Positions 32,691 through 42,500 of a stretch of DNA of 64,000 nucleotides are shown here, one piece after another. Position 1 is the first letter of the stretch. Every line of letters begins with the position of its first letter. Source of the stretch: Otatea glauca. Lineage: Eukaryota; Streptophyta; Magnoliopsida; Poales; Poaceae. Below the pieces are notes generated by a model that had not been told where the DNA came from, ran no database searches, and saw only the letters and a program-made list of their open reading frames with translations. The translations under genes were made by a program, and so were the position numbers. Location: NCBI GenBank assembly GCA_036346275.1, contig JAYEVK010000102.1:248001-312000 (forward strand). The letters are read 5' to 3'.

Positions 32691-33007
32691 CTCCATCCGT
32701 CCTTGAAAGTAAGGAAGAGAAGTGTTCAAATTGTGTCCTCCAATATTAGAGATTGAGAGCTCTCCCCCCCCCTTAAATTGTGTCCTCAAATTGTGCCCAT
32801 GCATGCAGATGTACGCAGATACATGCGACCACACATATTCCAAAATAAAAACGCGGCATGTTATTCTCTATAATCGTGATTAATTAATGTATGCATGTTG
32901 CCAATTAATAGAGACACAGTATTAAATAGGGGCATTAGAGTCTTTTGACAGAAACTATAATCTGTCCTAAAATTTCTTCTGTCCCTTACTTTCTAGGACG
33001 GAGGGAG
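32691..33007. mobile_element. Stowaway MITE (Tc1/mariner type)
   Basis: Inverted ends CTCCATCCGTCC and GGACGGAGGGAG are flanked by TA on both sides (32689-32690 and 33008-33009). It is 317 bp. The consensus Stowaway end in grasses is CTCCCTCCGTCC. It sits inside Helitron H1 and so inserted after or before its capture. Confidence 0.9.
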
Positions 33008-33214
33008 TACTATCTACTCCATTCGATACATGACTACATAATACTTATTTGGCTACTTATTATAGGTTGAAGCAAATGGAAAATAAAAACAATAAGCTAC
33101 TCCAGGCATCAAGAAATGCTGGTGCTGAGAAAATCAATGGAGAAAGATGTATGTGAAACTGTAACATCCTTGTCCATGATTGTCGAATCTTTTTACATGC
33201 GTAGAGGAGCAACA

Positions 33215-33248
33215 ATCGCGACGTGTCACGCCGCGATCACTCTTCTAG
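33215..33248 (+). other. Helitron 3' terminus of H1
   Basis: Six-base-pair stem atcgcg/cgcgat, seven bases, then CTAG. The same layout (cacgc-cgcgat or similar, then CTAGT) is seen at 36488-36523, 41672-41704 and 42468-42500. Confidence 0.8.
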
Positions 33249-33883
33249 TTGAAAAGAAGAGGTTAAGAAAAGCTCGAAGTCAGCTATGGAGCGGAGATGG
33301 TGCTGGTAGTTGAAGGCAGTACTTTACAAGAACGATACAAACAAAAAAAAATTAAGGGTAAGCCAAATATTTATTTAATGCTTCGTCTGGTCAACAATAA
33401 TGGTGGTTTGGGATACGTGCAGCCAACATTTCTAAACATTGGCCCCGATAGATTTTTAAATGTTATATTAGATACATAAAAATTATATATATATGGATTT
33501 ATCTAAAAAAATTATTTTCATAATATTATAATTTTATTGTGCTTTTATAAATATATTACAATAGATATTATTAATCAAACTGATATTTTAGGACCATATC
33601 AATGTCCAAAATAACATGTATTTGTGACCGGATGAAGTAATAATAACAAAGCACCAGGTTTTGCTTGGACGCAGAAATGTGATCGGATAGATCATCACCA
33701 GGACGAGGCGGTGTCAATTGTTGTAACGAGGGAATAAAATCTCGGTGAAATCTCCGATCTTGGCCACGGACGAGATCCTAAATCCCGGATAAATGAAAAA
33801 AAAATCAAAATTTTTAAAATGCTAGGCAAATTTCGCCGAGATTTGGGTGTTGTGGTCCAAAATCACTACAAAACGTACCGTAC

Positions 33884-33957
33884 TTGATGTTTTTAGCTCA
33901 GATGGTAGAGGTTTGGCTTAGCACGCGAGAGGTCCTGCTTTCGATCCCCTCATATCC
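33884..33957 (+). pseudogene. tRNA-Ala(AGC)-derived pseudogene
   Basis: GCTCAGATGGTAGAG is identical to the D-arm/A-box region of plant tRNA-Ala. GCTTAGCACGCGAGAGGT gives an anticodon stem-loop with AGC at 33920-33922. CGATCCCCTCATATCC corresponds to the T-arm end and acceptor strand. The D-stem start has extra Ts, several T-stem bases differ, and an A-run follows, as in a retroposed or SINE-type copy. It is not expected to be functional. Confidence 0.7.
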
Positions 33958-33979
33958 AAAAAAAATTTCTCAAAAAAAT

Positions 33980-34046
33980 ATTGAACCCATGCCCACTAGA
34001 CCAAGAGCACTGGAACTAGCGCCTTCGACCAACTGAGCCACCCTCA
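33980..34046 (-). pseudogene. tRNA-like module, reverse strand
   Basis: On the minus strand gagggtggctcagttggtcg reads as an A box, with catgggttcaat as a B box 40 bases later. It faces the tRNA-Ala-like module tail to tail across about 22 bp. Confidence 0.5.
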
Positions 34047-34945
34047 TGACTGGATCTTATGAGAGATCCAAGCCTAATTGAAGTAACCCAAGCCAAGCAC
34101 TGTCTAGAGCCATCTTCATTACCATAAGCACCGTTATAATTTTTAAAAACTCACTAGTATAGTGATCTGTCTTCCGGTTTCCTTTTCTCAACACGTAATA
34201 TATGGTCTTTTCCTTTTCTAGAACGTTTGTTTTCTTTTCCTTAATTCCAGGATATTTGTTTCCTTTTCCTTGAGATGATTCTGGAGGTGGGGGGAGATTT
34301 GTTGTGAGCCACAGGGATGAGTTAGACACATTAAACAATGGCTATCGGATTTGGGTGAGTAAAGCTGAGGAAAGATATGAGAGGTTAATTTTGATGGAGG
34401 CAAGTTTCTGCGGACGTTTCGCTGAGTGCATGAAGGTTGGGCCATCTCTAGTGGGGTGCATTATTTGGGGTGGGCGTAGAAAAGAATGCTTAGGTGCATT
34501 ATAAAGGGGTATAGATTAGGCTTGATCATTATCTAAAAAAATTATGACAATATTAATGATTCGTCAGGACCATCTACAAACATTTTCTAACATCGTTTGA
34601 ACCTATTTTCTTTCTGTTGAAATTTGGCGAGCAAATCTCAACGAGATCTCAAAAATCTCGGTTAAAAAAACTGGATTTGAATTTGTCATTTTGGATTTCG
34701 TCCGGATTTTATCCGAAATAACGAGATTTTACCGAAATTTCTGATTTCAGAGGATGACGAGATGTGAACCAAAAATGAAATTTCAAACCTTGGTTGTAAC
34801 TGCGCATGAAAGAAAAAAAAACTGCTAATAAAATCACGATGCATGTTGGGGCCTCAAACTCAGCTGGTCAAACTCAAACCAGACTTCACATTCTCCGAAG
34901 GACACGAAGCTATGGCTCCATTGGATTGGAACATACAACTAGCTG

Positions 34946-34946
<1 letters not shown>

Positions 34947-34992
<46 letters not shown>

Positions 34993-35102
34993 CATATAGA
35001 TACATATGTATATATATATATGTATCTATATGTATATACATATGTATCTATATGTATATATATGTATATGTATATACATGTATATACATATATATATATA
35101 TG

Positions 35103-35138
<36 letters not shown>

Positions 35139-35182
35139 CATATAGATACATATACATATATACATATACATATACATATGTA

Positions 35183-35245
<63 letters not shown>

Positions 35246-35285
35246 GTATCTATATGTATATATATATGTATATGTATCTATATGT

Positions 35286-35349
<64 letters not shown>

Positions 35350-35390
35350 GTATGTATGTATGTGTATGTTTGTATGTATGTATGTATTAT
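34947..35390. repeat. TA/TATG microsatellite
   Basis: About 440 bp of TA repeats mixed with tatg and atac units, ending in tatgtatgtatg. The long open frames here are repeat artefacts. It separates the right inverted end of repeat R from Helitron-like H0. Confidence 0.95.
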
Positions 35391-36523
35391 AGTCCGGAGG
35401 TTTCCCGGCTAGAGAGCACCTCCATGTGTCATCCCTCCATGAAAGCCCCTCAAACAAATGTGTAATTACATTTAGATCTTTCACCAGTTGAGGCAATTTT
35501 GTTGCTGATTTAATTGAGCTATCAAATAATGTTAGAAATTTTTTAAACTTTTTGATAAGGGTCCTCAGAGCATGCCTAAGCTACCATAAAATATTTGGAT
35601 CATGATCAAACTTTTACAATTTGTAAAAATTCCGACAATGCTACTAATGCGTTCAGAGCAGCTCCACTGATTTAGTTGAGATAATATATCAAGTTGGAAA
35701 TCTTTGAAACTTTTTTATAAGGGTCCTGAGAGTATGGATAAGCTTCCATAAAAAAATTAGACCACGATTAAACTTGTGAGAGTTTTATAAATTCTCAATG
35801 TACTTTCACCTGTTTAGGCAATTTGTTGCTAATTTAATTCAGCTATCAAATTGTGTTAGAAATTTTTAAATTTTTTTGATAAGGGTCCAAAGAGCATGTC
35901 TAAGCTACCATAAAATTTTTGGATCATGATCAAATTTGTACAATTTCTAAACATTCCGACATTGCTACTAATGCATTCAGAGTAGCTACACTGATTTAGT
36001 TGAGATAATATATCGTCTTGGAAAATTTTGAAATTTTTTTATAAGAGTCCTGAGAGTATGCATAAGATTCCATAAACAAATTAGACCATGATTAAACTTG
36101 TGCGAGTTTTATAAATTCTAAATATATTTAAATTTCTCTCTTTTTGTTTTTCTAGAACCATCAAACGAATTTGATTTTTCAAACTTTTTAAGAAGGATTC
36201 TGAGAGCATGCCTAAGCTACCATAAAGTTTTCAGATTATGATCAAACTTGTGCAATTTTAAAAATGTTTTAAAATGGTGCTGATGCATTTAAAGCAACTT
36301 CATTGATTTAATTGAGCTGTTAAAGTATGTTAGAAATTTTTTAAAACTTTTTGAGGAGGGCCCTGAGAGCATGTCTAAGCTACCATACAAATTTCGAAGC
36401 ATGATCAAACTCATCCATTTTTTTAAGAATTCTAACAATGCTACTGATGCATTTAGATTTCAGTGATTACCCGGAAACTCACCTTCGTGAGTGCGCGACG
36501 TGTTGCCGCGTGTACGCATCTAG
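35391..36523 (+). mobile_element. Helitron-like H0 made of a 162-bp tandem array
   Basis: The right end gcgcgacgtgttgccgcg, then CTAG at 36520-36523, then T, matches the H1 end layout. The left end (ggtttcccggctagagagca, cctccatgtgtca) resembles the H2 start (cttcctagaaggagaggcc, cctccacgtca). The body from about 35461 is the tandem array. The left boundary is approximate. Confidence 0.5.
35461..36440. repeat. Satellite-like array, six monomers of about 162 bp
   Basis: The landmark ataaggGTCCTgAGAGcATG recurs at 35555, 35717, 35879, 36041, 36191 and 36353: steps of 162, 162, 162, 150 and 162. Odd monomers read catgcctaagctacc and gatcatgatcaaac; even ones tatggataagcttcc or tatgcataagattcc and gaccacgattaaac, so monomers alternate as A/B dimers of 324 bp at least for the first four. 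It does not resemble CentO or CentC as I know them. Confidence 0.85.
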
Positions 36524-36539
36524 TACCTTTCCTAAAGCC

Positions 36540-36990
36540 TGCAAACTTCCTAGAAGGAGAGGCCCTCCACGTCAGCGAAAATGCGGAGACATCCTCGGGA
36601 GATTCCAATTTTGCGTTCGGGTCCTCAGTCCGTCTGGACTGTTCGATTTCGGTACTATTCCCCGGATGTGCGCACGCGGCGGAGCCTCGAGCGAGCCTAC
36701 TCGCGGCTCCTTCGTACGTGTGACCATCGCTGTGCCAACCGGAGATCTCCACGCTACACACTACACAGCTTCTAGACCCTCCTTGAACGCCTCCGGAGTC
36801 CGTACGCACGGCCGCGAGCCAGAGCCTTATATCGCCTCCTGCGCTCTCCCACCACTGCTCGGTGCTGCAATCCGACCCGCCTGGCCGCGACCGAGCTCCT
36901 TCTCATCGCCGACGTCGTGCGCGGTAGCTCACCAGCCGGCGCGACGTCGATGGGCTGGCCCTCCACACCGACGCGTTCCGGCTGCCGATG
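36540..36990 (+). other. GC-rich start region of the captured gene in H2
   Basis: CpG-rich, with overlapping open frames in several directions, like a grass promoter and 5' UTR. No exon could be assigned. It is followed by tttttggtggttggttttg and an AT-rich intron-like stretch to 37461. Confidence 0.35.
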
Positions 36991-37461
36991 GGCTTGCTTT
37001 TTTGGTGGTTGGTTTTGATGTGTGATTGTCTTTTCGTATTCTACAACCGTTCTTTTTCCTGATTTTTGGTGATCAGCTCCGACCTTCTTTCCCTTTCTTG
37101 GATTTCTTACTGTTGTAAGGAGCAGCAAAGGTCCGTGTGCTGCGACAAAACTAGGATGGAAGCAAGCCTGTTCGTGTATCCTTCATGCACGATGGACCTG
37201 ATTCTCATTTTATCCGATGGAGAGCCTGTCTTCCAGCTCTGAGTTTCATCGGTTAGTATTTAGTAAATGCCCACTCGCAATTGTGAGCTACCAAACTGTT
37301 AATGTTGTTGCCTGAAGATGCACACTAAAGGAGCTCTGTTTCATGCTGCAATATATTGTCACCATACATGTCATCTTAGAAATATTGGCGCCTCAGATTT
37401 ACAGGTACATGTTAAATTACCATTTAGGTTGAGTTATCTCTGAACTTGTTCGATCATGCAG

Positions 37462-38447
37462 GGATGACCTAACTAGGCTTGTTTCAGAGAAGCGATATCT
37501 CTCAGCTCTCAGAGTGGATGGCTGCAGCGGTCTTGGTTTTCTTAATATAACCTCACCAAGCCTCTTAACCTTTTGGCTATCAGATCTTTTTCCCTTACAA
37601 AATCGGTAATTCGCCATGATCTTACTATTATTTGCGGTTATATTGATTTGCCGTCACATATGTAAATTCATTTGGGTATTTGTTTCTCACAGGTCATAAA
37701 CTGTCCTAATTTAAATGAGCTCTCACTGGATTTTACCCAACAAAATAGCGATTCTACTGATCTGATTAGTTTGATGGACAGCCTGGCCGTACCTGCTCAG
37801 ATTTGACAAACTTGCACATCTCCTCGATTCACTTATGCAATGAATCTATGTTTGCTCTAGAGAGTGCTAATCTCAGGTGCCTTCATGTCTTGCTATGGTT
37901 CTTATAGAATGTTGCTCATATATTCCAGGAATTATGCTAGATAGTCTTGTTATGGTTACAGTTCCTTTTGAATATTTAGTTTCGTTTTCTTGTTCTGTCA
38001 GGGTCCTTTGCATGCTATCCTTGATTCTTGATTCAAAAAAGCGTCTATTGTTCGCTCTTATGCAGGCTTGGAATTGATTGATTTAAGCAGGTAAGCGCCA
38101 TTTCATACGGTTAAATGGTTGGAGTTGATCAATCTGCTAATGTATTTTCTATCTGAGAGTTATTGCAAAATAGTTTATGAATTAGATTTGTTTAGACTAC
38201 AGATGTGTTTGCTCTAGAGAGTGCTGTGCCTTCATGTCTTGCTATGGTTCTTATAGAAATATATTCCAGGAGTTATGCTAGATAGTCTTGTTATGATTAC
38301 AATTTCTTTTGAGTATTTAGTTTCATTTTGTTGTTTTGTCAGGGTTCTTTGCATGCTATCTTTGATTCTTGGTTCAAAAATAACAGATACAACTGTTGCG
38401 TCTATTGTTCACTCTTATGCAAGCTTGGAATTGATTGATTTAAGCAG
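37462..38447 (+). pseudogene. F-box/LRR protein fragment, FBL17-like
   Basis: Exons with proper splice sites are 37462-37605 (LRVDGCSGLGFLNITSPSLL), 37693-37876 (VINCPNLNELSLDFTQQNSD, later NLHISSIHLCNESMFALESA), 38002-38090 and 38343-38447 (RVLCMLSLILGSKITDTTVA, ending ELIDLS). These read as leucine-rich repeats and match my knowledge of the C-terminal part of plant F-box/LRR-repeat protein 17, an SCF substrate receptor acting on CDK inhibitors. The last exon occurs twice in tandem (step 341 bp); the first copy has lost about 17 bases (ITDTTV) and so is out of frame. A one-base loss near 37785 also breaks exon 2. No F-box is present. I take it as a Helitron-captured fragment. Confidence 0.65.
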
Positions 38448-41400
38448 GTAAGCACCATTTCGTAAGGTTAAATGGTTGGAGTTGATCAATCTACTAATGT
38501 ATTTTCTATCTGAGAGTTATTTCAAGGTAGTGTATGAATTAGATTTGTTTAAATTACAGATTTGACATTACAGATTTGTTTAAACTTTTGCCGGCCTGTT
38601 TAGACTAGAGATCTGACATTACGGATTTGTTTAGACTTCTGCCGCCCGGGTTCGTTTTGACCCCCTGGATGGTTGGAATGTTTGGAAGATTTAGGGGGTG
38701 TATTTTTTGGGAAATTTTTAGGGTTACGGAACGCAATTTGATCAGTTCTATTCAGCTCATGTTACCACGTTGTTTAAGTTGTCCTTAATTCCTTATTGTA
38801 TGGAATAGGGCTATGAGCTTTGATTTAGTTATTTCCTAATGCGTGCAATGATCGATTTTGGATCTCGCTGTTTCGTAACTTAGAAACTTGCAGGCTTCTT
38901 TCAGGCTATCATTTATATGAATGAGGAAGCATATTCAGTTGTATGATAAACTTGGTATGTGGAAGTGGCTAAAAATTGGGCGATGTGCTTGCTTTTTGCA
39001 TACTGACACTATTTGATTGATGCCCTCTATTCTGGGCGAATTCTCAGTATGTTGGATTGTCAAGTACCATGCTTATTGCAAGACCATATCTGCTTGATAA
39101 TACCGTGATGATATAGTACTATGGTTTTGAACAACAGACACATTTGTGACTATTTGAGAAATGTAGTATACTTCAAGGCTGGTGAAATGCACACCATATA
39201 TAATCCCCTTTATCTTACTTTCATACAAAAGATTTTTTTCTAACTTTTGGTATTGAAGAGTCAAGAAACACTAATTAATGCTTATGTTTTTGTCTGTGCA
39301 GATTATTTTATGTACTCAGCTATATGTAAGTATGTTATATTGCTTCTATGCTGTTATTGCCACTCTCCTGACTTGGTGCTTCACTTTTATCTACAGATGG
39401 TTTTGCTGATCGTGACATTGGATAACCTATTCATTGTTATTTTCAGACCTGTACCGTCTGTTCATCTATCACCGTATCGGGTATTGCTTATTTGCTGCTT
39501 CTGTCAGCTACAGGTGTTTCCATGTATGCCTATTTTAGCAATGGTGTTTTCACTTTTTCGAAGTTTCATTTTATAGACTATCCGCTTTTTCATACTGTTT
39601 TGTGCAGTGCTTAAAACCGTGTGCTTTTCCATCTGTCCAAAACATAGAATAAAACCTACTCCTTAGTAGTTTTAGTACCGCTATTATCAGTTTTTTGATA
39701 CAGCATTTCATATGCTATATGTCGGTTCGCACTACTTTATAGACTGCCTTACATAATATATTTTTCTATTTATCCGCAGATTGTTTTGCTGATCGTGCCA
39801 TCAGATAACCTATTTCTTGTTATTTTCAGACCTGTATCGTCTGTTCATCTATCGCCGTATTAGGTATTGCTTATTTGTTGCTTCTGTCAACTACGAGTGT
39901 TTCCATATATGCCTATTTTAGCAATGGTGTTATCAGTTTTTTGAAGTTTCATTTAATAGACTATCCGCTTTTTCATACCGCTTCGTGAAGTGCTTAAAAC
40001 CGTATGCTTTTCCATCTACTTACTCCTGAGTAGTTTTAATACTACTATTAACATTTTTTTGGTATAGCATTTCGTATGCTATATATCAGTTCGCACTACT
40101 CTATAGACTGCCTTACAAAATATATTTCTCTATTTATCTACATTGTACAAAAAATATGTTTCTACAATATAGCTTACTACTCAGTGATTTTCGCCTGCTA
40201 TTGTTGCCTGATTGCATCTGCTCTAATCTATTCTTTTACCGAATATTTAGGCAGACCACATGATCACACACCTATTTGTTGTACCTGTATAAAAGTACAT
40301 TTGGTTTAGATCCAACTAGCCTCTTAACCATATCCTTGTTTGGATACGACATACGGCGTTTAAAGATCTTTGTTTGTATAGATTTCGATTCAACTTTTTG
40401 TCTATGTAATAGTCCTTTAGTGTCTGCTAATTTCGGTCAGGCTTCAGTTCTACTTTTGATCTATGCAGCAGCCCTTTCATATCTGCTATGTTCAATCCCT
40501 ATTTTCGTGACAGCTTCTAGCATTTCCGTACAGCTTTTTTCCCCATATGCCTATCGTGCAGAGCTAATGCAGTGTCATACAAAAAGAGTTCGCGTCACTG
40601 CTGTATAGAGTATGTTAATTTGTTTTTAGATTATTACTGTCGTTCTCCTAGTTTGCTATTTCATTTCCGTCTCCATAGCCTTTTGTTGATTGGGCTATTA
40701 AATAACCTATTACTAGCTATTTTAAAACCTGCACCATGTGTTGGTTTGTTTTCGTATTAGATCCTGCTTGCTTTATGCTTCTATCAATTATGAATGTTTT
40801 CATATATGCCTATTTTAGCAACGCCGTTATCAGTTTTTCATAGCTTCGTCTTACATATTATTCGCTTCTTCATGCTGCTTTGTAAAATGCATACAACTAT
40901 ATGCTTTTCCATCTGTTCAGAGTATAAAACAAAACTTATTCCTTAGCAATGTTAATAGCTTTTAATCTATACAATAGTCTTTTCATACCTGCTGTCTCCA
41001 GTCTCTATTTTCGTTGTAACTATCACGTAATGTGTTTCTTGTTCTTATTATTTTTATCTGTTTTTGTCGAAATCAGACCTAACAAAAAACCCATGGTGGT
41101 TGCTTGTTGTGGTAGATTCCAAAAAAGAAATTGTTTCCATTCATACAGAATAATATTGTGCCTTAGTTTTCCCTTCTCGAGGTAAACATGTTAGTTGTGA
41201 AGCATTTTCCACATCCAGAGTTTTAGTTCTGTTAGCATATGCGCTTTGCTGATACCTATATTATTTTTTAAACATCGTCAGTCGAGCCAATGGTGCGGAA
41301 AGCTATTGCTCCTACTGCATCTAAATTTGATTAGCATCTGCTACTAAATTAATTTAGATAAGACGACGAAAATACCATGCCTATGCAAAACCGCCCTTGC

Positions 41401-41670
41401 GTCATCCCAGCATCGCATTCCAAACAATTCCTGTTTCACGCTCATCTACATCTCACCTATATCGTTTACTCAACCGCATATACTACCGTACTCCAATAAA
41501 TAAGACGTGACAATTCTAATTAAGCTCCATGAATTTACCACCCTAAATCATCTATCCTTTTTCTTATGACATTGTATCTTGACACAGACAACATAATAAT
41601 CACGACCTAGACATTACAGAATCGGATCTACGCTAACCAAACATTTTTTTCGCACATGTAAAAAACAACG
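38448..41670. repeat. AT-rich body of H2 with tandem-like repeats
   Basis: No gene recognised. gatggttttgctgatcgtg at 39397 recurs at 39779 (step 382) and in diverged form at about 40680, each followed by cctgta-cgtctgttcatc, gcctattttagcaa and, in the first two, gactatccgctttttcatac. Short open frames are spread through it without domains. Confidence 0.6.
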
Positions 41671-41705
41671 AGCACGGCGTGGCACGACGCGATAACATTT
41701 CTAGT

Positions 41706-42500
41706 AAGTATATTAAACCCAGAAGAGTTCCCGTGTTCTCCGCGCGCCACACCGATTCGAGTCAACGCGGCTGCTCCGCGGTACGCCGCGCCCACTAGGT
41801 CTCGTTTTCAAATCCTCGTCCCCTCGTGCGCTTGTTGCCTCGCGTTTTTTTTACGGTGTGACGCTCAGCCCACAACTGCGCTCTTGGCGATCGACTTTTT
41901 GCCGAAAGGTGCCCAAAAGATTTTGAAATTACATATTAGTGTTTTTTTCGTGGAAACTTCTGAATTTGGTTTGTTTTTGCACAAAGGCCCCCAAAAAACA
42001 ATTACATCCGGGTCCATTAGCTCGGTTTTTTGTTTGCCGCAAAGACCCCTTGAAAATTTTAAAATTACAGTCCTTTTTTTGTGGCTTCTAAAATTGTTTT
42101 TTTTCGTGCAAAGACCACCCAAAAAATCCTGAAATTCTAGAAAATCACCCTCGCGCGGCATGAAATTCTAGAAAATCACACGCCTGCGAGTGCGCGTGAT
42201 TTTTTGTGGAAAGGCGCCCAAAAGTTTTCGAAATTACATATTATTCCATTTTTCATGGGAAACTTCTGAAATTGGTTTGTTTTTTCGGAAAGGCCCCCAA
42301 AAAACAAAATTGCATCCGGGTCTATTAGATCGGTTTTTTATTTGGCGCAAAGACCCTCCGAAAATTTCAAAAATCAGGGTCGCTGTTTTCCTCGAAAAGC
42401 CTATGAGACTTCTAAAATTGATTTTTTTTTCCGCAAAGACCACCCAAAAATAGTGAAATTCTAGATCATGCGCAGTGTCACGCCGTGCATCCGCACCTAG
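41706..42500 (+). mobile_element. Helitron-like H3, two-level tandem repeat
   Basis: The right end is gtgtcacgccgtgcatccgc, then CTAG at 42497-42500, then T, like H1. The left part (agtatattaaacccagaaga, cgccacaccgattcgag) begins directly after H2, and a copy of it occurs at 28230-28295. The body is tandemly repeated. The left end is approximate. Confidence 0.5.
41885..42460. repeat. Higher-order repeat: about 75-bp units in 305-bp blocks
   Basis: The motif gcaaagacc-cccaaaa (variants) occurs at 41901, 41979, 42036 and 42106, and again at 42206, 42285, 42344 and 42431. The second four follow the first four at offsets of 305-325, so the block of four is itself duplicated. Each block is open in one frame (41884-42132 and 42190-42453), sharing ETSEFGLFLHKGPQKT-like text. 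Confidence 0.75.

Larger units (their letters stand above)
28373..33248 (+). mobile_element. Helitron H1 with gene fragments
   Basis: The right end is a stem (atcgcg at 33215-33220 with cgcgat at 33232-33237), then CTAG at 33245-33248, then T: the Helitron 3' signature. The flanks join exactly to the unoccupied site in R copy 1 (cctata, then ttgaaaag), with insertion between A and T and no duplication, which is diagnostic of Helitrons. The left end (tatatactaactttcctaaa) lacks a perfect TC start but resembles the H2 start. It contains a GC-rich exon-like region, duplicated segments, coiled-coil exons and a Stowaway MITE. No Rep/helicase was seen, so it is non-autonomous. Confidence 0.8.
28302..34939. 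mobile_element. Repeat R, copy 2, with 34-bp terminal inverted repeats, split by a Helitron
   Basis: Bases 28302-28335 are the exact reverse complement of 34906-34939 (34 of 34). Without Helitron H1 the unit is about 1.76 kb. The ends suggest a non-autonomous DNA transposon; I could not see a clear target duplication. The inside is AT-rich with ccgaaattt motifs and tRNA-like modules. No transposase is encoded. Confidence 0.65.
36524..41704 (+). mobile_element. Helitron H2 carrying an F-box/LRR gene fragment
   Basis: The left end tacctttcctaaagcctgca matches the H1 start (ctttcctaaagcctgaa). The right end has a short GCGT/ACGC stem (41677-41690), aacattt spacing and CTAG at 41701-41704 followed by T. 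The content is a GC-rich start (36540-36990), F-box/LRR-like exons (37462-38447) and 3 kb of AT-rich, internally repeated sequence. It has no Rep/helicase. Confidence 0.65.

Noticed and set aside
33884..33957. Functional tRNA-Ala gene
   Set aside because: Extra Ts before the D-arm, mismatches in the T-stem and acceptor, and an A-run tail; it is a retroposed relic.
34806..35465. Long open frames of Ile/Tyr-rich protein on both strands
   Set aside because: They are translations of the TA/TATG microsatellite, open in several frames because the repeat has no stops.
35461..36440. Known grass centromere repeat (CentO/CentC)
   Set aside because: Monomer length is similar but I can see no sequence resemblance; left as an unnamed satellite.
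36438..37025. 195-codon open frame
   Set aside because: It crosses the H0/H2 boundary and the GC-rich start region, with no domain.
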